Below are positions 30,464 through 38,934 of a stretch of DNA of 64,000 nucleotides, piece by piece. Position 1 is the first letter of the stretch, and each line of letters begins with the position of its first letter. The DNA lies in NCBI GenBank assembly GCA_000508965.1, contig BAHV02000010.1:310001-374000 (forward strand), in the 5' to 3' direction. The notes beneath the pieces were generated by a model that did no database searches, was not told the origin of the DNA, and saw only the letters and a list, made by a program, of their open reading frames with translations. The stretch is from Dielma sp000508965. GTDB lineage: Bacteria; Bacillota_I; Bacilli_A; Erysipelotrichales; Erysipelotrichaceae. A program made the translations under genes and the position numbers.

Positions 30464-32368
30464 ATGGATTATAAGAAAATCGCGGGAGACATTCTTGAAA
30501 ATGTCGGCGGCAAATCAAATATCAGAAGCGTTACACATTGTTTTACTCGTTTGCGTTTTGTTTTAAAAGATGAAAAGAAAGCAAACAAGGAAGTAGTTGA
30601 GCATCTTGAGGGCGTTATTTCAGTTGTAATAGCAGGCGGTCAATTTCAGGTAGTCTGTGGAGCTAAGGTTACTAAAATCTATGATGCGGTTATTGAAATC
30701 ATCGGTGATGCTTATGCCGGCGGGGATGTTGAAGTACCGGAAGAAAAGCAGAGCATCGGTAATTTGATCCTTCAAAAAGTTACGGAAATTTTTACACCAT
30801 TAGTTCCGGCTATCGCAGCAGCCGGTTTAATCAAGGGTCTGCTGACGGCAGCTAAGCTTTTGTTAAGCAACTATGGTTATGATTTAGCGGCTACAGATAC
30901 TTATAATATTCTCTACAATGCAAGTCAGGTTATTTTCTACTTTATGCCTATCTTCCTTGCATATACAACAGCAAAAGCATTAAAATGTAATCAGGTAATT
31001 GCGATGGCAATCGGCGGTACATTAGTTTATCCAGCCATCGATGCAATGATTCAAAATACCGAGGTTGCTTCAACGATTTTTGGTTTGCCAATCATGAAGG
31101 GTGCGTGGCAGATTGGTGAATCAGTTAAGATTTTCTCTTATACTGAATCAGTAATTCCAATCATTTTGGCGGTTATCGTAATGGCGGTGCTTGAAAAGTA
31201 TTTGAAAAAATTCATCCCTGAGATTCTTCAAATTATCTTAGTTCCAGGTCTTGAACTGTTAATTATGCTGCCGCTGGTATTTGTAGTATTGGGTCCGATC
31301 GGTATTTATGTTGGTAACGGCGTGCAATTTGTCTATGATTCAATCATGAATGTCAGTGCTGTGTTAGGCGGTGCGCTGATCGGCGGTCTGTGGGGCGTGT
31401 GTGTTATTTTTGGTGCTCACCGTGCCTTGCTGCCAATTGGTTTAAACGATGTTGCGGTTAATGGTCATCAGAATTTATTAGCTTTTGCCGGTTCTGCAAA
31501 CTTTGCTCAGGGCGGCGCGGCTTTAGGCGTTATGCTTAAAACAAAGAGTAAGGATCTGAAACAGGTAGCAGCTTCTTCAGCAATTGCGGCAACCTTAGTG
31601 GGTATCACCGAGCCTGCCATCTACGGCTGTAACCTGCGTCTGAAAAAACCGATGGTCTATGCGGTAATCTGCGGAGCAATCGGCGGTGCTATCATGGGTC
31701 TGGGGAACGTATATGGTGATGCCTTTGCTAATAATGGTATCTTGACTATCTTCACCTATGCGGCCTATGGCATGACAAGATTTGCTTTCTATCTGATTGG
31801 TATCGGGGTTGCCTTCTTTGGTGCGGCAGCAATGACTTATTTTATTGGCTTTGATGATGTTGACAGTAAAGAAACAGTTAAAAAGAATGTAGCAGTTGAA
31901 CTTCCTGATCATGTCGATGTGGAAATCGCATCACCTATCGAGGGGGAAGCGATTGAACTTACGGATGTAAATGATGAAGTATTTGCTTCTTGTGCTTTAG
32001 GTAAAGGGATTGCCATTATTCCAAGTAAAGGTGAAGTTGTAGCGCCGGCTGACTGTACGGTCAGTCTGATTTATCCGACGTTGCATGCGATTGGTTTGAC
32101 TTTGCAGGATGGTACGGAAATTTTAATTCATGTAGGTATGGATACCGTAAAATTAAATGGTAAGCATTTTACGAAGAATGTTGAAGAGGGAAGTTTTGTT
32201 AAAAAAGGTACAAAGATTATTTCTTTTGATCTTGAAGCATTGAAAAAAGAAGGCTTTGATATGAGTGTACCGGTAGTCATCAGCAATACGAATGAATTCT
32301 CAGTAGTAACCGGTCTGCCAAAGGCAAAGGCTGATATCAATACAACTGTCATTGTGGCAGCACGCTAG
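30464..32368 (+). CDS. PTS beta-glucoside-specific EIIBCA
   Basis: Imports and phosphorylates beta-glucosides at the expense of PEP. 634 residues with domain order B-C-A as in BglP/BglF. EIIB (1-85) has the phospho-Cys26 in SVTHCFTRLRF. The membrane EIIC (about 105-460) has the GITEPAIYG motif. EIIA (about 480-630) has the phospho-His in ILIHVGMDTV. ATG 30464 is preferred (AGGAG 8 nt upstream) over ATG 30458. First gene of EIIBCA-GH1-antiterminator-FGGY kinase. Control by RAT antitermination and a cre site is visible in the leader. Confidence 0.94.
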   Translation: MDYKKIAGDILENVGGKSNIRSVTHCFTRLRFVLKDEKKANKEVVEHLEGVISVVIAGGQFQVVCGAKVTKIYDAVIEIIGDAYAGGDVEVPEEKQSIGNLILQKVTEIFTPLVPAIAAAGLIKGLLTAAKLLLSNYGYDLAATDTYNILYNASQVIFYFMPIFLAYTTAKALKCNQVIAMAIGGTLVYPAIDAMIQNTEVASTIFGLPIMKGAWQIGESVKIFSYTESVIPIILAVIVMAVLEKYLKKFIPEILQIILVPGLELLIMLPLVFVVLGPIGIYVGNGVQFVYDSIMNVSAVLGGALIGGLWGVCVIFGAHRALLPIGLNDVAVNGHQNLLAFAGSANFAQGGAALGVMLKTKSKDLKQVAASSAIAATLVGITEPAIYGCNLRLKKPMVYAVICGAIGGAIMGLGNVYGDAFANNGILTIFTYAAYGMTRFAFYLIGIGVAFFGAAAMTYFIGFDDVDSKETVKKNVAVELPDHVDVEIASPIEGEAIELTDVNDEVFASCALGKGIAIIPSKGEVVAPADCTVSLIYPTLHAIGLTLQDGTEILIHVGMDTVKLNGKHFTKNVEEGSFVKKGTKIISFDLEALKKEGFDMSVPVVISNTNEFSVVTGLPKAKADINTTVIVAAR

Positions 32369-32378
32369 GAGGTATAAA

Positions 32379-33791
32379 ATGAAAGAACGTTTTCCTGAAC
32401 ATTTTCTATGGGGTGCTTCTTCTTCCGCTTTTCAGATTGAAGGCGGCTGGGATGAAGACGGCAAGGGAATGAGTGTTGCGGATTATAATTCATTTAAGCA
32501 TTCTGATAAACAGGCTGACAGTAAGGTAGCCAGCGATTTCTATCATCATTGGCGTGAAGATATCGCATTAATGAAAGAGCTGGGAATGAAGGCCTATCGT
32601 TTTTCTCTGGCATGGACAAGAATCATTCCGGACGGCGATGGTGAAGTGAATCAGCGCGGTATTGATTTTTATAATCAAGTCATTGATGAATTAATCGGCA
32701 ATGGTATTCAGCCGCTGGTAACTCTGTATCATTTTGATTTGCCGTATGCTTTAGTTGAGAAATACAATGGCTGGGAAAGCCGCGAATGCGCTTTTGCATT
32801 TGAACGTTATGCCCGTATCTGCTTTAAAGCTTTTGGTGATCGGGTGAAGATATGGCAGGTGCATAATGAACAAAACTTGATGATTCGTGTGAATAACCGC
32901 ATGAATATATATGTGGAAGATGATTATCAGGCGGATAAGCTGCGCGCTCAAATGGATTATCATATGTTCCTTGCGCATGCCTTAGCGGTAAATGCCTGTC
33001 ATGAAATAGTGAAAGACGGTAAAGTAGGGCCGGCTGTATCTTCTACCTGCACCTATCCGCTGACCAATCAGCCGATGGATGTCTGGGCAGCCAAAATGAA
33101 TGATAATTTTAAGACGAACTATTGTCTTGAGATGCATATGAATGGTGAATATCCCGGTTATTATATGCGTTATCTGAAGGAAAGGGATATTGTGCCTCAT
33201 ATGCCAAAGGAAGATCAAAAGATTTTAAAAATGGCTAAGATCGATTACATCGCACTGAATTATTATCGTACCTTATGTGCCAGCTATCTGCCGGCGGATG
33301 AAACGCATCCGATCGGTTCAAGAATGTTCCGCGGGAATGAGGTTGATTTTGATCAATATGGCTATTGCCGTGATGAGAAGAATGAGAATCTGAAGGCAAG
33401 TGAGTATGGCGCACAAATCGATCCGATGGGACTTCGTCTTGTGCTGAATGATTATTATCGGCGTTATCATCTGCCGATGATTGTCACTGAGAATGGTTTA
33501 GGCACAGCCGATGTATTAACTGAAGACGGCCATGTTCATGATGATTATCGAATTGCCTATATTGATGCTCATATTGATGCGATCAGTGATGCAATTGAAG
33601 ATGGTGTGGAAATGATGGGTTACTGTCCATGGTCATTTATGGATTTGCTGAGTTCACATCAGGGATTCAAAAAACGTTATGGTTTTGTTTATGTCAACCG
33701 TGTGGATCATGATTTAAAGGATTTAAGAAGGATTAAAAAAGACAGCTTTATGTGGTATCAGAAGGTTATCAAAGAGAACGGCGCTAAATAG
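32379..33791 (+). CDS. 6-phospho-beta-glucosidase (GH1)
   Basis: Hydrolyses the phosphorylated beta-glucoside delivered by the PTS. 470 residues, full length for GH1. The start FLWGASSSAFQIEGGW is the usual GH1 N-terminus, the acid/base Glu is in WQVHNEQN (the common NEP/NEI here is NEQ), and the nucleophile Glu is in VTENGLG. PWSFMDLLSSHQGFKKRYG carries the residues that recognise the 6-phosphate. ATG 32379 has the strong SD AGGAGG, 11 nt after the EII stop codon. It leaves glucose 6-phosphate and an aglycone, which the FGGY kinase downstream may act on. Confidence 0.93.
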   Translation: MKERFPEHFLWGASSSAFQIEGGWDEDGKGMSVADYNSFKHSDKQADSKVASDFYHHWREDIALMKELGMKAYRFSLAWTRIIPDGDGEVNQRGIDFYNQVIDELIGNGIQPLVTLYHFDLPYALVEKYNGWESRECAFAFERYARICFKAFGDRVKIWQVHNEQNLMIRVNNRMNIYVEDDYQADKLRAQMDYHMFLAHALAVNACHEIVKDGKVGPAVSSTCTYPLTNQPMDVWAAKMNDNFKTNYCLEMHMNGEYPGYYMRYLKERDIVPHMPKEDQKILKMAKIDYIALNYYRTLCASYLPADETHPIGSRMFRGNEVDFDQYGYCRDEKNENLKASEYGAQIDPMGLRLVLNDYYRRYHLPMIVTENGLGTADVLTEDGHVHDDYRIAYIDAHIDAISDAIEDGVEMMGYCPWSFMDLLSSHQGFKKRYGFVYVNRVDHDLKDLRRIKKDSFMWYQKVIKENGAK

Positions 33792-33821
33792 AGCTGCTGG
33801 AAGTAAGAGGGATGAGAAGCT

Positions 33822-34688
33822 ATGCGAGTTGTAAAGGTATTGAATAATTCATTGATTCTGGCATTAAATGATGAGGGTCAGGAAATTATTTTGATGGGTA
33901 AGGGGATCGGATATAATAAAGCGATTGGTGCCCATCTTGATAAGAAAGATATTGAAAAGGTATTTATCCTGAAGGATCGTGAAATTTCCAAGAACATGAT
34001 GCGGCTGGTGGTAGATACGGACAGTATCTATTTTGAGATTGCCAAAATGGTCATTGATTATGCCTTGGATACGTATCAGATGGGGCTTGTTGACCATATT
34101 TATCTCGCATTGACAGACCACCTGGCTTTTGCGGCCCAACGTATGAAGAATGGTATTCAGTTTCAGAATTTCTATACCTTGGATATGAAGCGCTTCAATC
34201 CTAATGAGTTTGATGTGGGGGAATACGCGTTAAAACTGATGAAGGAAAAAGCCGGTGTTGAATTGCCTCAGGATGAAGTGGGCAATATTGCTTTTCATTT
34301 TATTACTGCTCAGCAGCGTAATCCATACAGCGGTAAGATGACGCTGATTAATGAGGTAGTCGCCGATATTTTAGATATTGTGAAGTATAATTTCAGGTTG
34401 ATTTATGATGAGGACAGCATTGCTTATTCGCGTTTTGTTACGCATCTGAGACTTTTTGTTCAGCGGTTGATTTCAGAGCAGCTGCTGCCATCAGAAAAAC
34501 AAGAAATGCTGTATGAACAAATCATTAGCAGTTTAGCGGTTGAATACGAGTGTGTGAAAAAGATTGAAATTTATTTGCATGGCCGGTTTAAAACTACGCT
34601 GACGAATCAGGAAATTATGTATCTGACGATTCATATTCACCGTATTCTTGAGGAAAGAGGTGAAGGCAGTGAAAATCTTAGTCGTTGA
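33822..34688 (+). CDS. licT: BglG/LicT-family transcription antiterminator
   Basis: RNA-binding antiterminator of 288 residues. The N-terminal co-antiterminator domain (1-55; MRVVKVLNNSLILALNDEG, then GKGIGYNK) binds the RAT at 30305-30336. Two PTS regulation domains follow (about 65-170 and 172-285), with conserved His in DHIYLALTDHLAF, NIAFHFITA, VTHLRLF and TIHIHRIL. Phosphorylation by the PTS should set activity according to substrate and glucose. Placing it third rather than first in the operon gives positive feedback. Confidence 0.92.
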   Translation: MRVVKVLNNSLILALNDEGQEIILMGKGIGYNKAIGAHLDKKDIEKVFILKDREISKNMMRLVVDTDSIYFEIAKMVIDYALDTYQMGLVDHIYLALTDHLAFAAQRMKNGIQFQNFYTLDMKRFNPNEFDVGEYALKLMKEKAGVELPQDEVGNIAFHFITAQQRNPYSGKMTLINEVVADILDIVKYNFRLIYDEDSIAYSRFVTHLRLFVQRLISEQLLPSEKQEMLYEQIISSLAVEYECVKKIEIYLHGRFKTTLTNQEIMYLTIHIHRILEERGEGSENLSR

Positions 34689-36117
34689 TGTCGGTACCTC
34701 AAGTATGCGCGGCATTGTCTATGCGGCAGATGGTTCACAGCTTGCCAGCTGTCAAAAAAAGTATCAGGTAAAATTGCTTGATAATGGGTATATCGAACAA
34801 GATCCGCTGGATTTTCGCAGCGCGCTGATTGATATTGTGACGAATCTTTCAGGGCATGATTTTGATGCGGTTGCCTTAACTTCACAGCGCTCAAGTGTGA
34901 TAGCGGTTGATGAAAAAGGCGAGCCGCTCTCTGATGCGATTATGTGGCAGGATCGCCGCTGTGTTGAGTGCTGCAATGATTTAAAGTCTTATAATGAATT
35001 GATCTTCTCACGCTGCGGATCACGCGTTAATCCAGTGTTTTCCGGCTCTAAAATGAAATGGCTGAAGGAAAATCGCCGTGATCTTTATGATCAGGCTTAT
35101 AAGCTGTTAGTTATTCCTGATTATTTGATTCATGTTATGAGCAATCAGTTTGCCAGCGATAAGACCTATGGCAGCCGTTCGCTGCTGATGAATCTGCGGC
35201 AGGGTGATTGGGATGAAGATCAATTGAATTTATTCGGCATTGATCAAGAGAAGCTTTGTGAACTGCATGAAGCCGGCAGTATCATCGCGGCGGTGAGTGA
35301 TGAATTCGCGGCGCTTACCGGTATCCGTGCCAAACTGCCGATCATCAGTGCCGGCGGCGATCAGCAATGCGGTATGATTGGTCAGGGAGCGGTAAGTGAG
35401 GGAATCTGTTCATTAACCTTGGGTACCGGTGCCTTCCTCTTGACACCCTGTGAGCATTATCCAAAACATTTAGCAATGGATGTGGTCTGCAACGCGGCGT
35501 CTGTCGCTTCACAGTATATCCTTGAAGCCAGTGTTCTGACGTGCAGCTCAGCGCTTGAATGGTTCCATTCTGCCTTCTGTGCCGATCATGAAGATTTTTA
35601 CGGGTGGATGAATGAAACCGCACTGCATGCGGATTCTGATGGCTGTATAGTCTTGCCTTACTTTCAGGGCCGCTCAACACCGGATTGGAACAGCGATGCC
35701 ACGGCGATGTTTTATAACCTTACCCTTAAGACGAGCAAAGAAGCGATGCTGAAAGCTCTTCTTGAAGGTATCTGCATTGAAATTGCCGAAAATGTTGAAC
35801 ATTTTAAAAAGTATGCGGCTGTTGATACAATCTGTATCAGTGGCGGGATGTCAGCAAGTGACGGCTTTTCTCAACTGCTGGCCGATGTTTGCGGATGCAG
35901 AATAACCCGCAGTGATAACAGTGAGAGTACAGCTGCCGGAGCATTTCTGGTTGCTGCCTGCGCGTTAGGCTTATACCCGAATGTGGCAGAGGGGTATCAT
36001 GCGGTGAATGAAGAATTGCATATAGAAAGCTATGATCCAAATCAGGATAAGCATATGAAATATAATGAAATGAGAAAGCAGATGAAGCTTCTTTATCGGC
36101 AGATCATGGAAATTTAG
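34669..36117 (+). CDS. FGGY-family carbohydrate kinase
   Basis: 482 residues, xylulokinase/glycerol kinase superfamily. N-terminal ILVVDVGTSSMRGIVY is the first phosphate loop, IMWQDRRC binds the sugar, and SAGGDQQCGMIGQGAV, SLTLGTGAF and ISGGMSASDGFSQLLADV are the signature segments with the catalytic Asp in GGDQQ. The substrate is not clear from sequence. GTG 34669 is chosen (GAGGTG upstream); it overlaps the antiterminator gene by 20 nt, so the two are coupled. A kinase in a PTS glucoside operon suggests that the aglycone is a sugar or polyol needing phosphorylation. Confidence 0.85.
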   Translation: MKILVVDVGTSSMRGIVYAADGSQLASCQKKYQVKLLDNGYIEQDPLDFRSALIDIVTNLSGHDFDAVALTSQRSSVIAVDEKGEPLSDAIMWQDRRCVECCNDLKSYNELIFSRCGSRVNPVFSGSKMKWLKENRRDLYDQAYKLLVIPDYLIHVMSNQFASDKTYGSRSLLMNLRQGDWDEDQLNLFGIDQEKLCELHEAGSIIAAVSDEFAALTGIRAKLPIISAGGDQQCGMIGQGAVSEGICSLTLGTGAFLLTPCEHYPKHLAMDVVCNAASVASQYILEASVLTCSSALEWFHSAFCADHEDFYGWMNETALHADSDGCIVLPYFQGRSTPDWNSDATAMFYNLTLKTSKEAMLKALLEGICIEIAENVEHFKKYAAVDTICISGGMSASDGFSQLLADVCGCRITRSDNSESTAAGAFLVAACALGLYPNVAEGYHAVNEELHIESYDPNQDKHMKYNEMRKQMKLLYRQIMEI

Positions 36118-36140
36118 AGAGCGCAGGCTCTCTTTTATTT
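36117..36140 (+). terminator. Terminator of the beta-glucoside operon
   Basis: GAGAGC-GCAG-GCTCTC followed by TTTTATTTT, beginning at the kinase stop codon. Confidence 0.85.
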
Positions 36141-36241
36141 TATGAATTGTGAAAATTTAAAAGATATATTTATAAATTGATTACTCCTTCACAAGCAAAT
36201 GGGTGAATTAATAATTTTATAACGATTTATAAGTGAAAATA

Positions 36242-36292
36242 TTGACAAGTATGTTTAAAATGTTACAATGAAATAGTAAACAAATGTTTACT
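36242..36292 (+). promoter_or_regulatory. Promoter and operator of the FAD/FMN reductase gene
   Basis: TTGACA (36242-36247), 16-nt spacer, TACAAT (36264-36269). Just after it comes a perfect inverted repeat AGTAAAC-AAAT-GTTTACT (36275-36292) covering the likely start site, as expected of a repressor site. The MarR gene downstream is a candidate regulator. Confidence 0.65.
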
Positions 36293-36351
36293 GTAAATGT
36301 ACATGAATGAAAAGGGAAATGATTTCATGACAATGTTCGAGGAGGATGAAA

Positions 36352-38274
36352 ATGAACATAGGAAGACGATTAACAGGTTTAGCAGTATCGATGTTCATGC
36401 TTCTGACAGCTTTTGGATGCAGTACGGCTACGGAGCCAAAAACTGAAGAGAAGTGGGACAGGGAAGTTGATTTTCTGATCGTAGGCTATGGTTTAGCCGG
36501 TGAAGCGGCAGCTTTGGAAGCCAGCGATATCGCGCCGGATGCCAGTATTCTAGTGCTTGAAAAAATGCCGGCAACATTGGCAGGCGGTAATTCAATTGCT
36601 TCTGGGCAGACATTTATCGTACCTTCTGAGTCAGGGGTAGAAGGTTTTAAAGAATATATCAGGAATTGTAATGAGCCGAATCCGATTCCTGAAGAATATC
36701 TTGATTTCTTAGCGACGGAATTCGCTGATCAGATCAAATGGGTTCAGGGTACTGTCAACGCGGCTGGTTATGAGGTTGGCTATGTCGGCGGCGGCCCGCT
36801 TCGCTGGGGCAGTCTGGTTGTTGAATTTGCTGAATTCCCAGGCGCTGGTTTTGAAGGCACTTCGGCACATATCCGCAAGGAAGGTTCAGGGGCTTTTGAA
36901 AACGGCGGCGTTTGGAAAGGGTTCAACGCGGCAGTTGAAATGCGCGACAACATTGAGGTTGCTTATTCTACACCGGCCATTGATTTGATTCAGGATCCGC
37001 AGACCAAGGCAATTCTTGGCGTCATCGCACAAGATCCGGAAGGGAATCTAATCCGAATCAAAGCCAACAAAGGTGTGCTGCTGGCCTGCGGCGGTTTTGA
37101 AAATAATCTTGAAATGCAGCGCAACTATCATGGTATGGATATGGTTTATACAGCAGGTACACCTGGCAATACCGGCGATGGTATCCGCATGCTGATGAAA
37201 GTTGGCGCGAAAATGTGGCATATGAATAATCAGACACAGTCCGGTGGTTTCTGGTTAGGCATCAAGGTGCCTGAGTATGAATCAACGTTTATGCGGAATA
37301 TGACCTTTAAATCAGGTGCTTGGATTGAAATTGATTCTGATACTCAGCGTTTCTATAATGAATCAAAGGATTATCACCGTCAGCATATGAAATATATTGA
37401 ATATGGACGTTATGTGGATTTACCTCATGAAAGAGCGCTGCCTGTACATCTGATTTTCGATGATAAATTGGCTTCAAGTGAATCAGTAGCTAGTCAGTGG
37501 CTGTCTTGGCCAATTACGACTGAAGGCTATGTCTGGTCAAAAAATAATGAAGATGAAATTGCCAAGGGATGGATCATTAAAGCGGATACGATTGAAGAAT
37601 TAGCTGAAAAGATCGGCCGTGATCCAGTTGAATTAAAAGCAGCTATCGATCGTTATAACGCGATGGTTGATGCGGGTGCTGACAGTGATTTCAACCGTGA
37701 TCCGGCAACAATGGAAAAAATTGATCAGGCGCCTTATTATGCAGTTGAATTGACACCAACATTAGTTGCGACAACCGGCGGTGCTCAGCGCAATACGCAT
37801 TCACAGGTACTTGACTGGGACGGCAATCCGATTCCTAACTTATATGAAGCAGGTGAATTAGGAAGCTATGTATCCAATCTTTATCAAAATGGTGTCTTCC
37901 TTTCAGAAGCCATTGCTTCAGGACGCGCTGCGGCTCAGCATGCTTTTGACGGCAAGAGCACAGTAACAAGTGTTGTCGAGGCAGGCAGCAATGAAGAAAA
38001 ACCTGCTGATCCGAAATTAGAAGACGGTAAATACGATGCTGTTTATAAAGGGCAGCATGGTGATATCAAGATTGAAGTAACAATTGCTGAAGGCAAAATC
38101 ACCAATGTGGAAGCTGTTGAAGGCAAAGAATTCTTATTCATGGATGAAACACAATTAAGTGATTATATTCAGGCAATTATTGACGCTGACAGTTCAGAGG
38201 TTGATACGATTTCCGGCGCTACACTTGACTGCCAGGGAATTAGTGCAGCCGTTAAGGAAGCGGTTAAAAAATAG
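36352..38274 (+). CDS. Secreted FAD-dependent reductase lipoprotein with FMN-binding domain
   Basis: 640 residues. A lipobox (LTAFGC, Cys23) anchors the protein outside the membrane. The FAD_binding_2 domain (about 38-525) starts FLIVGYGLAGEAAALEA and resembles fumarate-reductase/urocanate-reductase flavoproteins; GGNSIASGQTF and HTSGG-like segments are recognisable. The C-terminal FMN_bind domain (about 560-640) ends with TISGATLDC, whose Thr624 would be flavinylated by ApbE. Such proteins use an organic acceptor in anaerobic extracellular respiration; the acceptor is not known. ATG 36352 has AGGAGG 6 nt upstream; ATG 36346 abuts the SD. Confidence 0.88.
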   Translation: MNIGRRLTGLAVSMFMLLTAFGCSTATEPKTEEKWDREVDFLIVGYGLAGEAAALEASDIAPDASILVLEKMPATLAGGNSIASGQTFIVPSESGVEGFKEYIRNCNEPNPIPEEYLDFLATEFADQIKWVQGTVNAAGYEVGYVGGGPLRWGSLVVEFAEFPGAGFEGTSAHIRKEGSGAFENGGVWKGFNAAVEMRDNIEVAYSTPAIDLIQDPQTKAILGVIAQDPEGNLIRIKANKGVLLACGGFENNLEMQRNYHGMDMVYTAGTPGNTGDGIRMLMKVGAKMWHMNNQTQSGGFWLGIKVPEYESTFMRNMTFKSGAWIEIDSDTQRFYNESKDYHRQHMKYIEYGRYVDLPHERALPVHLIFDDKLASSESVASQWLSWPITTEGYVWSKNNEDEIAKGWIIKADTIEELAEKIGRDPVELKAAIDRYNAMVDAGADSDFNRDPATMEKIDQAPYYAVELTPTLVATTGGAQRNTHSQVLDWDGNPIPNLYEAGELGSYVSNLYQNGVFLSEAIASGRAAAQHAFDGKSTVTSVVEAGSNEEKPADPKLEDGKYDAVYKGQHGDIKIEVTIAEGKITNVEAVEGKEFLFMDETQLSDYIQAIIDADSSEVDTISGATLDCQGISAAVKEAVKK

Positions 38275-38280
38275 TGAATG

Positions 38281-38304
38281 AAGACAGAGCTCTCTGTCTT
38301 TTTT
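38281..38304 (+). terminator. Terminator of the reductase gene
   Basis: AAGACAGA-GCTC-TCTGTCTT followed by a T run. Confidence 0.88.
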
Positions 38305-38380
38305 CTTGGCAATACTTTTAAATATAAGGTCAAAGAGTGATGATTGTGCTATAATGGTTTCATATGGCAGGTGGATTAGG

Positions 38381-38866
38381 ATGAATACAAAGGGATATGA
38401 TAAACTAAATGAACAGCAGATGCGGGAAGTGCTGATGCGTTATGTCAGCAGCAGCTTAGAGGGCATTAATAAAACATTTGCGGCATACTACAAATTCGAT
38501 TACGATCTCACAACCAATCAGATGAGTACTATTTGGTATCTGAAATATTGCGGTATGATGACGATGAGTGAATATGCGGGTAAGATGCAGATGAGCCGTC
38601 AGCAGGCAACGCAGCTGATTAATCATTTAGTTGAAATGGACTATGTGAAACGGCAGTATTGCAAGGAAAACCGCCGAATTATTTATATTCTGGTCTCTGA
38701 AAAGGGCGAGCAGGTCATTGAGGAAATTGAAAGTAAATACTCAAGGCATGCTTTTGAGGAAATCCAAAAATTTACCCCTGAACAACAGCTCAGATTTGTG
38801 GAAGCGATGGAAGTAATCAGTGAATTGCTGCCGCAGGTCGATTTTGGGCCTAAGCATAATCGATAA
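38381..38866 (+). CDS. MarR-family regulator
   Basis: 161 residues, standard MarR size. The winged-helix part is MTMSEYAGKMQMSRQQATQL (recognition helix) with the wing KRQYCKENRRIIYILVSEKG. ATG 38381 follows a GTGGATTAGG site; an extended -10 (TGCTATAAT, 38347-38355) lies 25 nt upstream, so it has its own promoter after the reductase terminator. It may repress the reductase through the GTAAAC inverted repeat at 36275-36292; this is inference from proximity. Ligand unknown. Confidence 0.85.
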   Translation: MNTKGYDKLNEQQMREVLMRYVSSSLEGINKTFAAYYKFDYDLTTNQMSTIWYLKYCGMMTMSEYAGKMQMSRQQATQLINHLVEMDYVKRQYCKENRRIIYILVSEKGEQVIEEIESKYSRHAFEEIQKFTPEQQLRFVEAMEVISELLPQVDFGPKHNR

Positions 38867-38870
38867 AGAT

Positions 38871-38889
38871 GCGGACAAACCGCGTTTTT
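38871..38889 (+). terminator. Weak terminator after the MarR gene
   Basis: GCGG-ACAAA-CCGC followed by GTTTTT. The stem is short. Confidence 0.45.
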
Positions 38890-38895
38890 ATCATA

Positions 38896-38927
38896 CAAAA
38901 AAACGGTATAGATTATCCATACCGTTT
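38896..38927 (-). terminator. Terminator of the GatZ-like gene
   Basis: AAACGGTAT / ATACCGTTT hairpin with A and T tracts on both sides. It serves the minus-strand gene and may also stop plus-strand transcription. Confidence 0.82.
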
Positions 38928-38934
38928 AAAAAAT

